64,000 nt of DNA from CAVLDP01 sp963661945. GTDB taxonomy: Bacteria > Bacillota > Clostridia > Lachnospirales > Lachnospiraceae. The translations under genes and the position numbers were made by a program. Shown here in pieces: positions 25,653 through 33,983 of this stretch. Numbering within the stretch: position 1 is the first letter of the stretch; every line of letters begins with the position of its first letter. The stretch covers positions 4,214 to 68,213 of the forward strand of contig CAVLDP010000008.1 in assembly GCA_963661945.1 (NCBI GenBank). The letters are read 5' to 3'. The notes beneath the pieces were generated by a model. The model ran no database searches and had not been told where the DNA came from. It worked only from the letters and a program-made list of their open reading frames with translations.

Positions 25653-26915
25653 ATGGAGAATTTTGATTTAGTAATTGTTGGTGGCGGTCCTGCAGGTCTT
25701 GCAGCTGCTGTTGCCGCAAAGGATAACGGTATTGACAGTATCCTGATTATCGAGAGAGACAGTGAATTAGGTGGAATCCTAAACCAGTGTATTCACAATG
25801 GTTTCGGACTTCACACCTTCAAAGAAGAATTAACTGGTCCTGAGTATGCATCACGCTTTATCGCTCAGGTCAAGGAACGCAACATCGAATATAAGCTGAA
25901 CACCATGGTTATGGATATCAGCGATTCCAAGGTTGTTACCGCTATGAACAAGGTAGATGGTATGTTCCAGGTAGAAGCCAAAGCTGTAATCCTTGCTATG
26001 GGCTGCCGTGAGAGATCACGTGGTGCACTTAACATCCCAGGTTACCGTCCAGCTGGTATCTACTCTGCAGGTACTGCACAGCGTCTCGTTAACATCGAAG
26101 GCTATATGCCAGGTAAGAGAGTTGTTATCTTAGGTTCTGGTGATATCGGACTGATTATGGCTCGTCGTATGACCCTCGAGGGTGCTGAGGTTCTTGCAGT
26201 TGCTGAACTTATGCCATATTCTGGTGGTTTGAAGCGTAACATCGTTCAGTGCTTAGACGATTTCGATATTCCACTTTACCTGTCACACACTGTTGTAGAC
26301 ATCCAGGGTAAGGAAAGAGTAGAAGGTATCACCATCGCAGAAGTTGGTCCAGATCGTAAGCCAGTTCCTGGAACTGAGATTCATTACGACTGCGATACTC
26401 TTCTTCTGTCTTGTGGTCTTCTTCCAGAAAATGAATTATCAAAGACCGCTGGTGTAGACCTAAGCCCAATCACTTCTGGTCCTGTAGTCAACGATTCTCT
26501 TGAGACATCTGTCGAAGGTATCTTCGCTTGTGGTAACGTACTTCACGTTCATGACCTCGTAGATTTCGTATCTCAGGAAGCAACAAACGCTGGTAAGAAT
26601 GCTGCCAAGTATATCAAGGAAGGCAAGTCCTCAGATAGCAAGGAAATCAAGATCAACGCTGTAGACGGCGTTCGTTACACTGTACCTTGCACCATTCGTC
26701 CAGAAGAGATGGATGACACAGTAACTGTTCGTTTCCGTGTAGGTCAGGTCTTCCAGAACTGCCAGGTTGCTACCTACTTCGGTGATGAGTGCATCAACAC
26801 TCGCAAGAAAAAGGTTATGGCTCCAGGCGAGATGGAGCAGGTAATCCTGCAGAAGTCCAAGCTTGCTGAGTACCCTGACATTACTGATATCACAATTAGA
26901 ATTGAGGAGGCATAA
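25653..26915 (+). CDS. NAD(P)/FAD-dependent oxidoreductase, partner of the GlpA-like protein
   Basis: A 420-residue pyridine-nucleotide-disulfide-type flavoprotein without the redox CxxxxC. It has an FAD motif at the N-terminus (VIVGGGPAGLAAAVAA), a second Rossmann motif in VVILGSGDIGLIMARR near residue 155 and the late FAD motif GIFACGNVLHVHDLVD near 290. It lies 12 bp after the GlpA-like gene and 2 bp before the DUF1667 gene. Together they probably form one membrane-associated or soluble dehydrogenase complex. Confidence 0.87.
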   Translation: MENFDLVIVGGGPAGLAAAVAAKDNGIDSILIIERDSELGGILNQCIHNGFGLHTFKEELTGPEYASRFIAQVKERNIEYKLNTMVMDISDSKVVTAMNKVDGMFQVEAKAVILAMGCRERSRGALNIPGYRPAGIYSAGTAQRLVNIEGYMPGKRVVILGSGDIGLIMARRMTLEGAEVLAVAELMPYSGGLKRNIVQCLDDFDIPLYLSHTVVDIQGKERVEGITIAEVGPDRKPVPGTEIHYDCDTLLLSCGLLPENELSKTAGVDLSPITSGPVVNDSLETSVEGIFACGNVLHVHDLVDFVSQEATNAGKNAAKYIKEGKSSDSKEIKINAVDGVRYTVPCTIRPEEMDDTVTVRFRVGQVFQNCQVATYFGDECINTRKKKVMAPGEMEQVILQKSKLAEYPDITDITIRIEEA

Positions 26916-26917
26916 GG

Positions 26918-27283
26918 ATGGAAGAGAGAAATCTAACCTGTATCGGCTGTCCTATGGGATGCCAGTTAACTGTTACTATTGAAAATGGAGAAGTTACAAA
27001 TGTTACCGGCAACACTTGTCCAAACGGCGATAAGTATGCTCGTAAGGAAGTAACCAACCCAACCAGAATCGTCACTTCATCTGTTCGTGTCAATGGCGGA
27101 AGCATCGCAATGGTTTCTTGCAAGACTGCAAGCGACATTCCAAAGGGCAAGATCTTCGACATCTGCTCTGCTATTGAGAATGTAGAGGTTAAGGCTCCTG
27201 TTGCCATCGGAGATGTTGTACTCGCTGATGTATGTGGCACAGGTGTTGATGTTATCGCTACCAAGAATGTAGCAGCTGTTTAG
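26918..27283 (+). CDS. DUF1667 protein, third subunit of the oxidoreductase operon
   Basis: A 121-residue protein with an N-terminal cysteine cluster CIGCPMGCQL and a further cysteine in NTCPNGDKYA, a pattern suggesting an iron-sulphur or metal site of ferredoxin/molybdopterin-oxidoreductase style. DUF1667 genes regularly follow this pair of flavoproteins. The operon ends with a strong terminator 33 bp downstream. Confidence 0.88.
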   Translation: MEERNLTCIGCPMGCQLTVTIENGEVTNVTGNTCPNGDKYARKEVTNPTRIVTSSVRVNGGSIAMVSCKTASDIPKGKIFDICSAIENVEVKAPVAIGDVVLADVCGTGVDVIATKNVAAV

Positions 27284-27316
27284 TCGTCCTATTTAGGGGA
27301 AGTTTTAAGGGGGTTG

Positions 27317-27358
27317 AAAAGGGCTCGATGCAATTTGCATCGGGCCCTTTTCTTATTC
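27317..27358 (+). terminator. Bidirectional terminator after the DUF1667 gene
   Basis: A 15-bp stem with one G-T pair (27317-27331 with 27337-27351) closes a five-base loop and is flanked by A runs and T runs on both sides. It can end both the oxidoreductase operon and the convergent AraC-type gene. Confidence 0.9.
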
Positions 27359-27360
27359 TG

Positions 27361-28215
27361 TCATTTTCCATTATTAAGTTTGAATTCTGGAACAGGCTCC
27401 TGGTCCTCTCCCATCTCAAGCAGTTCCTGCTTGGCAAGCTTACGATATTCACGCGGCGACATACGATAGGTCTCCTGGAAGGCTCGGTTAAAGGTTCGCT
27501 GGCTCTCAAATCCAGCATCCATATAAGCATCCGTAATCGACTCATTGGTATACTTCAGCAAATATACCGCATATTGTAATCTGGTATTATTCAGGTATTT
27601 GTTGAAATTCGTATGAAAGGTTCCAGAGAAGACGCGGCTCAAAGTATATTGGCTCACATAGAGATCCTCTGCCATCGAGGTCAGAGAAATATCTTCCGTG
27701 AAATGTCTGGCAATATATTCCACCGTCCGATCAATAATATCCTTGCTCTCGGTAGAGCGCTTATCAACAAGCTTGTACTGAGGCAGTGCTCTGGCCAGAA
27801 TAATCTGCACAAAGGCCTGCTGCAAGACATCCGAGGTCTGTCCCTCTTCCTTCACAAGGCTCTTAAGTATATAGGCAATATCTGGATGAACACGGTCCTT
27901 CGGGATTACCGGATCGTCTGGGCAGGATTGAAGCACAGCATTTAGAAATGAGCCTGCCAAAACCGGCGTTGCAAGCATATGGATTGCTGTACATTTACCA
28001 GTATCGAAGACCTGATAGTGATGAATCATATCCGGAAAGACAATGGCAAAATCCCCCTTCTCCATGTGAAATAGATTCTGGGCAATACCAAGCTCAAGCG
28101 TTCCCTCTGTAATTAGAATACATTCCATGGAATTATGGATATGCGGCGGCATATGAGTCGACTTGCGATGGTGAATCTCAAAATCATTTTTCAGAGTCTC
28201 ATAAAGAGCGTACAT
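27361..28215 (-). CDS. AraC-family transcriptional regulator
   Basis: A 284-residue regulator. The N-terminal half is a cupin-like sensor (MPPHIHNSMECILITEG near residue 22); the C-terminal 100 residues carry the two helix-turn-helices (SLTSMAEDLYVSQYTLSRVF, then SITDAYMDAGFESQRTFNRA) and the closing MSPREYRK motif. The gene is convergent with the oxidoreductase operon; a link in regulation is possible but not shown. Targets are unknown. Confidence 0.9.
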   Translation of the reverse strand: MYALYETLKNDFEIHHRKSTHMPPHIHNSMECILITEGTLELGIAQNLFHMEKGDFAIVFPDMIHHYQVFDTGKCTAIHMLATPVLAGSFLNAVLQSCPDDPVIPKDRVHPDIAYILKSLVKEEGQTSDVLQQAFVQIILARALPQYKLVDKRSTESKDIIDRTVEYIARHFTEDISLTSMAEDLYVSQYTLSRVFSGTFHTNFNKYLNNTRLQYAVYLLKYTNESITDAYMDAGFESQRTFNRAFQETYRMSPREYRKLAKQELLEMGEDQEPVPEFKLNNGK

Positions 28216-28269
28216 AGGAATCCTCCCTCAGCCTTAATACCTCTATCATATAACATTTCAAGTCCTCAC

Positions 28270-28415
28270 GCAAAAAGGAAGACCCCGCTAAATACTAGCG
28301 GGGCCTTAGGGATTATGAAAAAGAGGGTGCGCTCCCGACGGGGAGAAGTCGGGAAACGCGTTGGGGATATAAAACAAATGGTTGATTTGTTTTGTGACCT
28401 TAATATATCAGAGCA
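28270..28415 (-). ncRNA. Candidate structured leader or small RNA
   Basis: On the minus strand an extended -10 element TGATATATT (28410-28402) is followed by three perfect hairpins: arms 28371-28379/28385-28393 (9 bp), 28333-28339/28348-28354 (7 bp) and 28283-28290/28296-28303 (8 bp), the last followed by a T-rich tract. This would give an RNA of about 120 bases. It is either the attenuated leader of the AraC-type gene (start 28215) or an independent small RNA. No known riboswitch or T-box motif was recognised. Confidence 0.4.
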
Positions 28416-28475
28416 TTTGACACAAAAGGGACACAAAAAGACATAAATTTTGAAAATTTTTCAAAATATTTCATT

Positions 28476-29759
28476 TCATCCCATCTTAGGGATATAAATC
28501 GTAGCCACCGTCCCCTGACCCGGAGCAGATTCCAGGATCAAATCACCGTCCACCATCCTTCGCACCCTATCTCTTACATTCTGAATTCCAATATGGCTGC
28601 GAGAGGTATCATTCGGAGCCTTCGTCATATCAAAGCCTATACCATCGTCCTTCACCTCGACGATGTATTCGCGGTCCGTCTCTCTGGTCGAGATTGTTAC
28701 TGTTCCACCATCTTCCGACTTACCTACGCCATACTTAACGGCATTCTCAACCAGCGGCTGCAGAGAAAGTGCTGGCAGGACGAAATCTTCCACCTGAATG
28801 TCATATTCCACCGCAAGCTCATCCTCAAAACGAAGAAGTTCCAGATTCAGATAATTCGTCACATGATTCAATTCCTCTTCGAAATGAACCGGCTCCGTCT
28901 TCTTCAGGGAATCCAGATTGCCCCTAAGATAGTCTGAGAACTGCGAGATTGCCTCCTGAGCCTTCTTTGCATCCTTGCCGGCAATGAAATAGATCGCATT
29001 CAGAGAATTATAGAGGAAATGAGGCTGAATCTGAGACAGGACAACCTTGAGCTGCATATCATTTAACTCTTCCTGCTGCTTCATCAAGACCTCGCCCTTC
29101 TCAACCTGATTCACAACAAAGGCCATAAGAACAGCTATCGTATAGGCCATATTATTCAGAGAAATTCCATAATGCAGAGTCTGAAGAATTACGGATATCA
29201 GGGGCAGCACTAGGAAGGCCAGAAAGGAAACCAGTCTTCTCTTTGAGAAGTGCGCTCTATAGTGGACCATGAGAATTACATTGATGACAATTCCCATATA
29301 TCCCCATACCTGAGTAATTGCAAAACCTGGTCCTCTTGTATAATGATTGGTCGCATCAAAGTAATAGAAATAGCCCGTAAAGGCATTCACCGTAACCAGA
29401 GCAATTCCAACCAAGGCAATTGCATGAATTAGGATTCTCATAATCCGAAGAAGCTGGCGATCCTTGTCGATGAAGGACATTACATAATATGTAAGTCCCA
29501 CAAGGAGACAATAATTCAGCACAAATACAAGGTAGTTACTAATGCGAACCATATAGTAACCCAGTGTCGATACATTTCCACGGAAAATCCAGGCAAAGGT
29601 GTCGCAGATTAGAAGCATAGCATTAATCAGCTCCATCTGAACCAGCTTCCTAGAGGCTTCGTCCTTCTGTCCTGGAACCATGGTCGAAATTGCCGCCATC
29701 ACGCAGAAGAGGGCGCCCCATATTTCAAATGTGACATCGAAGATCTGCTCAATCGTCAT
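28476..29759 (-). CDS. LytS/YpdA-type sensor histidine kinase
   Basis: About 427 residues from the ATG at 29759, which overlaps the response-regulator gene by 11 bp. Seven or so membrane segments occupy residues 10-225; then a His_kinase domain with QPHFLYNSLNAIYFI (phospho-accepting His in this motif) and a HATPase with ENAVKYGVGK and DDGIGFD. It pairs with the regulator encoded immediately upstream. The ligand is unknown. Confidence 0.88.
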   Translation of the reverse strand: MTIEQIFDVTFEIWGALFCVMAAISTMVPGQKDEASRKLVQMELINAMLLICDTFAWIFRGNVSTLGYYMVRISNYLVFVLNYCLLVGLTYYVMSFIDKDRQLLRIMRILIHAIALVGIALVTVNAFTGYFYYFDATNHYTRGPGFAITQVWGYMGIVINVILMVHYRAHFSKRRLVSFLAFLVLPLISVILQTLHYGISLNNMAYTIAVLMAFVVNQVEKGEVLMKQQEELNDMQLKVVLSQIQPHFLYNSLNAIYFIAGKDAKKAQEAISQFSDYLRGNLDSLKKTEPVHFEEELNHVTNYLNLELLRFEDELAVEYDIQVEDFVLPALSLQPLVENAVKYGVGKSEDGGTVTISTRETDREYIVEVKDDGIGFDMTKAPNDTSRSHIGIQNVRDRVRRMVDGDLILESAPGQGTVATIYIPKMG

Positions 29760-30564
29760 ACTGTCCGCTCTCCATATCAAGCATTGCATGGGTGAATTCA
29801 GCCCAAGAATACTGTGTCATATATTCTCCATGATAAGCATTAATGCCGGATACCTTGCCATCTATCCAATCAAAATAGTCACAGGCAATATGACTTGGAG
29901 AGACACCCAGCTTACCCCACTGAATAATCAAGGCATCCTCAGCGCCAACTGCCTCAAAGGCAGTTCTAAGATCCTTGCGCAGATTCTTAATATAAGAAGC
30001 ATGCTGATCTGGATCGTCATCCTCCCAGAGAACATCACAAATCTCTCTGGTCGTGCACATAGCACCCTTTCTATCGATTAGATATGCAAGCAATTCCTTG
30101 GACTTATTGTAAGAGAACTTCATCGGTTCACCATTTGCAAAAATCTCAAAGGAGCCAAAAGCACGAGCTGTAATCTCAGAAGACTTATTTATCGGGATCT
30201 CCTCCTCAATCGCATGGCGGAGGTCCTCAACCTCATGCTTAATCTTCTCCGCCGTAACTGGCTTCATCACATAACCGGAAGCATGCATACTCATAGCCTC
30301 GCCGGTATATGCACTATATCCTGTCGTAAAGATAATATTAACCTTTGGATTTACAAGCTTTAAATCCTTGGCCAGAGAGATTCCATCCATATCCCTCATC
30401 TCAATATCAAGAAATGCGATATCAATCTGATTGTCCTTTGCAAAGGCAAGCGCCTCCTTGCCCTTACGAAAGGATGTCACCTCTACACCAGGTAGGGCTT
30501 CATCAATTGCACTTAGGATATTCTCCAGTGCTAATTTTTCATCATCTACCGCTATAATCTGCAT
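29749..30564 (-). CDS. Response regulator with winged-helix (SARP-like) output
   Basis: A 271-residue regulator: receiver domain residues 1-120 (VDDEKLALENILSAIDE, phospho-Asp in FLDIEMRDMDG, conserved Lys in YVMKPV) followed by a winged-helix domain of OmpR/SARP style (residues about 135-230; FGSFEIFANGEPMKF). It overlaps the kinase gene downstream by 11 bp and the exporter gene upstream by 13 bp, so all are translationally linked. Confidence 0.87.
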   Translation of the reverse strand: MQIIAVDDEKLALENILSAIDEALPGVEVTSFRKGKEALAFAKDNQIDIAFLDIEMRDMDGISLAKDLKLVNPKVNIIFTTGYSAYTGEAMSMHASGYVMKPVTAEKIKHEVEDLRHAIEEEIPINKSSEITARAFGSFEIFANGEPMKFSYNKSKELLAYLIDRKGAMCTTREICDVLWEDDDPDQHASYIKNLRKDLRTAFEAVGAEDALIIQWGKLGVSPSHIACDYFDWIDGKVSGINAYHGEYMTQYSWAEFTHAMLDMESGQYDD

Positions 30565-32210
30565 AAATTTTCCTCCTTACAGATTCCCATTGTTGATTTG
30601 CGATGAGACACCAGAACAACTGTCTTCTCATCGGCTTCCTCCACGAGAGATTTCAGAATAATACCCTCATTCAGGGAATCCAGATTGGATGTTGGCTCAT
30701 CTAATAGAATAAGTGGCGCATCATGAAGAAAGGCTCGTGCCAAACCAATTCTCTGCTTCTCGCCACCAGATAATGTATCTCCAAGTTCTCCCACCTTGGT
30801 CTCATAGCCATGTGGCAGAGACTCGATAAAATCATGAATGGAAGCCTTCTTGCAGGCAGCCACTACTTCCTCGTGGCTTGCGCCAGGCTTGGCCAGGGCA
30901 ACATTACTCTCAATGCTCTCATGGAAGAGATAGGTATCCTGAGTCATATAACTCTCGGTATCTCGCAGATTCCTGGTGTTCAGTTCCTTCACATCGCGCT
31001 CTGAAATCGTAATGCGACCTGCCTTTGGATCATAGAATCGCATAAGAAGCTTAAGGAAGGTAGACTTACCAGAGCCAGAAGGTCCCATTACGCCCAGGAT
31101 TCTGCCCTTCTTAATCTGATAAGAGAAGTCCTCCAGAATCAACTCATCCTCATAAGCAAAATCCACATGACTAAGCTCGGCGGCTTCAAACTCTACATCA
31201 ATTCCATCTTCCACTTCATCCACCAGAGGTGTTTCCTCAAGGATTGAGAGCACTCTCTCGCCGGAAGCCAGCGTCTGATTCAAATTGTTGGATAGATTAG
31301 CCAGGGCAACTACCGGTCCGAAGGATCCCATCATCGCAATGGATGAGATTAGACACGTGTCAAAAGTGACATTTCCCTGCAGATACTCCAGTACCATACC
31401 AAAGAGCATGCCAGTTGAGAAGATGAGAATCAGAGTATCCGTAAGAGCTCTCTGGTTCGCAGCCAGATGATTCAGCTTCTCCTGCACCTGTCCGAGATCC
31501 GTTGACTTCTTCTCGATACCAGCCTTGCGATCCTCTCCTCCCTGATACTGAATGGTCTCATCCAGACCGCGAAGAGAATCCAGAACATAGCTATTCAGTT
31601 CCCCGAAGCCATCTCGAAACTGCATACCAGCTTCTGCTCCCCTCTTTCCATTTCGAAGAGGAACGAGAAGTCCAACCGTAAGATATGCAATGGCCGCAAA
31701 GCAGCCAGCAAACAGGCTCATTCTGCCCTGGAAGATAACCATAATAACAGAGGTAATCACGCCAATTGCAATCGGCGATACCGTATGTGCATAGAAAACC
31801 TCCAGAAGCTCAATATCTGATGTCAGAACGGCAATCAGATTGCCCTTATCCTTGCCATCAAGCTTGGCTGGGCAGAGCTTACGAAGAGCTGCAAATACCT
31901 TGTGTCGAATAATTGCAAGCAGCTTAAAGGCGATAAAGTGGTTGCAATACTGCTCGCCGTAGTGGAGAATTCCTCTCGCTACTGCGATAAGTACAAGCGC
32001 TACAAAGAAGACAGAGAATCCACCAAATGGGGCTTCTCCAATTCCCATAGCCGCAAGAAGCCCCTTGCCTGCAAGAATTGTAAGTGAAATTGCACATAAA
32101 TATCCCAACACTCCAAGCACAATTGCAAGAAGCATAATTGGGAGGAGTTCATCTAATAATTTAATTAATTGGCCCATAATCTGAAGGCCAGAACGTCGTT
32201 TCTTCTCCAT
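30552..32210 (-). CDS. CydC-like ABC exporter subunit (permease-ATPase)
   Basis: A 552-residue half transporter: six-helix permease (residues 15-310) then an ATPase with Walker A GPSGSGKST, signature LSGGEKQRIGLARA and Walker B LILLDEPTSNLD. It forms a pair with the adjoining CydD-like gene, stop and start sharing a base. CydDC exports glutathione or cysteine in E. coli; whether this pair does so is unknown, since no cytochrome bd genes lie nearby. Its C-terminus ends soon after the H-loop (VLVSHRKST), slightly short. Confidence 0.82.
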   Translation of the reverse strand: MEKKRRSGLQIMGQLIKLLDELLPIMLLAIVLGVLGYLCAISLTILAGKGLLAAMGIGEAPFGGFSVFFVALVLIAVARGILHYGEQYCNHFIAFKLLAIIRHKVFAALRKLCPAKLDGKDKGNLIAVLTSDIELLEVFYAHTVSPIAIGVITSVIMVIFQGRMSLFAGCFAAIAYLTVGLLVPLRNGKRGAEAGMQFRDGFGELNSYVLDSLRGLDETIQYQGGEDRKAGIEKKSTDLGQVQEKLNHLAANQRALTDTLILIFSTGMLFGMVLEYLQGNVTFDTCLISSIAMMGSFGPVVALANLSNNLNQTLASGERVLSILEETPLVDEVEDGIDVEFEAAELSHVDFAYEDELILEDFSYQIKKGRILGVMGPSGSGKSTFLKLLMRFYDPKAGRITISERDVKELNTRNLRDTESYMTQDTYLFHESIESNVALAKPGASHEEVVAACKKASIHDFIESLPHGYETKVGELGDTLSGGEKQRIGLARAFLHDAPLILLDEPTSNLDSLNEGIILKSLVEEADEKTVVLVSHRKSTMGICKEENLCRL

Positions 32211-33955
32211 TATAAGCTTCCCTCCTGTCCATAAGTCTCAAGCGCATGCTGTGATTCATAGAGTCTCGCATATGATCCACCTGCTGCAAGAAGATCTGCG
32301 TGGCAGCCATGCTCAACCACATTGCCACCTTCCATCATATAGATGCAATCAGCAGTCACGACATTGGCCAGTCTATGAGAAATGAGAATTACTGTCTTCT
32401 CCTTTGCCATTTCCTTCACAATGTCCATAATCATCTCTTCACTCTCCACATCAATATTGGAGGTCGCCTCATCTAAGATATAAACCTCTGTATCGTGAAG
32501 AAGAGCGCGCGCCATGGCAAGTCGCTGTCTCTGTCCGCCAGACAGATTGCTGCCGCCCTCTAAGAGAACCGTATCAAGACCATTTTGGCTTCGATTCAAC
32601 TCCTCATAGAGATTCACCCGCCTAAGAGCATCGATAAGCTCCTCTCGACTGGCATCGCCTCTTCCCATACGCAGATTCTCTTCTACTGTACCGTGGAAGA
32701 GGAAGCTGTTATGCGTAACTGTCGTAATATGTCTCATCAGACTATCCTCTGAAATCTCAGAGAGTTCTAATCCCTGCAAGGTTACATGCCCTGTATAGCC
32801 CTTATTTCTACCAGATAAGATTCCAGCCACCGTAGACTTGCCGCAGCCACTCTGTCCAACGAAGGCCACAAGCTGTCCCTTGTTCGCTTCCATGGATATA
32901 CCATGCAGAACCTCACGCTCCACGGCATCATGATATGCAAAATGAAGATCCTCTATACGAAGATCCATATCTGCATCCGTAAGACTTGCTCCTTCTGTCT
33001 TTGGCTCTTCCATATCAAGCAGGGCAAAAATCTTGTCCGATGCTGCCATACCATTCATGGCAATGTGGAAGAAGGAACCAAGCAGACGAAGTGGCAGGAA
33101 GAATTCCGATGCCAGGAGAATAATCATAAGGGCTCCTGACATGGTTACATTTCCAGCGATATACTGCTGAATCGTAACAATCATACCGACAGCGGCTCCG
33201 CCATACGCCATAATATCCATAATCGAGGTGGAATTCAGCTGCATGGTCAGCACCTTCATCGTAATAGTACGAAAATGCTGGGCCTCTACATCCATATCAT
33301 CCGCAGCCTGTCCATCCGCCTGATAGATTTTAAGTGTCGTTAATCCCTGGAGATTCTCCAGGAAACTGTCTCCCAGTTCTGCATAGACTCCCCAATACTT
33401 GTTCAGAAGTCTCTTACCAATCTTCATAACAGCCACAATGGAGATTGGAATCAGAGGCACACAAATCAGAAGCACGACTGATGCTCTCAGGTTCACCCTG
33501 GACAAGATCAGAAACAGGGTGAGCGGCGCCAACAGGCTATAGAAGAACTGTGACAGATATTTGCCAAAATAAGTCTCCAACTGCTCTACACCTTCTGATG
33601 CCAGCTGGACAATCTCAGAGGTAGCCACCTGCTCCCGATAAGATGTACCCAGGCGAAGCAGCTTGTCGTAAATCTTCCCTCTAAGGATTCTCTTCACATC
33701 TACAGACGCCTTGTGAGATGCCTCCTCACAACAGCGATTCAGAATATTTCGAAGAATTATGCAGCCAAGAATCACGACGGCATAGCTTATTACAAGGCGA
33801 TTCGTCAGCGTCTTCTGATATGCCTTCTCAAGTAGATTTGCCACGCAGTAGATATTAACCACCTGGCAGAGAAGCGCCAGCCAGTTATATACCACCTGAA
33901 GGATTACGTAAATCTTGGCATGCGATAAGAGTTTTATTAGTCTAGTCTTAATCAT
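32210..33955 (-). CDS. CydD-like ABC exporter subunit (permease-ATPase)
   Basis: A 581-residue half transporter with six membrane helices (residues 15-310) and an ATPase with Walker A GQSGCGKST, signature LSGGQRQRLAMARA, Walker B VYILDEATSNID and H-loop ILISHRLANV. With the following gene it should form a heterodimeric exporter. The arrangement of kinase genes immediately upstream and a two-component pair immediately downstream suggests that export is tied to signalling. Confidence 0.83.
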   Translation of the reverse strand: MIKTRLIKLLSHAKIYVILQVVYNWLALLCQVVNIYCVANLLEKAYQKTLTNRLVISYAVVILGCIILRNILNRCCEEASHKASVDVKRILRGKIYDKLLRLGTSYREQVATSEIVQLASEGVEQLETYFGKYLSQFFYSLLAPLTLFLILSRVNLRASVVLLICVPLIPISIVAVMKIGKRLLNKYWGVYAELGDSFLENLQGLTTLKIYQADGQAADDMDVEAQHFRTITMKVLTMQLNSTSIMDIMAYGGAAVGMIVTIQQYIAGNVTMSGALMIILLASEFFLPLRLLGSFFHIAMNGMAASDKIFALLDMEEPKTEGASLTDADMDLRIEDLHFAYHDAVEREVLHGISMEANKGQLVAFVGQSGCGKSTVAGILSGRNKGYTGHVTLQGLELSEISEDSLMRHITTVTHNSFLFHGTVEENLRMGRGDASREELIDALRRVNLYEELNRSQNGLDTVLLEGGSNLSGGQRQRLAMARALLHDTEVYILDEATSNIDVESEEMIMDIVKEMAKEKTVILISHRLANVVTADCIYMMEGGNVVEHGCHADLLAAGGSYARLYESQHALETYGQEGSL

Positions 33956-33983
33956 GTGTTTCTTTCCTTACTCTAATTATTAT

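Noticed and set aside
28135..28446. 103-residue plus-strand frame
   Set aside because: It crosses the AraC start and the hairpin region, is highly basic and has no ribosome site or similarity to known proteins.
28216..28475. T-box or other known riboswitch in the AraC leader
   Set aside because: No T-box sequence or other conserved riboswitch core could be identified; only generic hairpins are visible.
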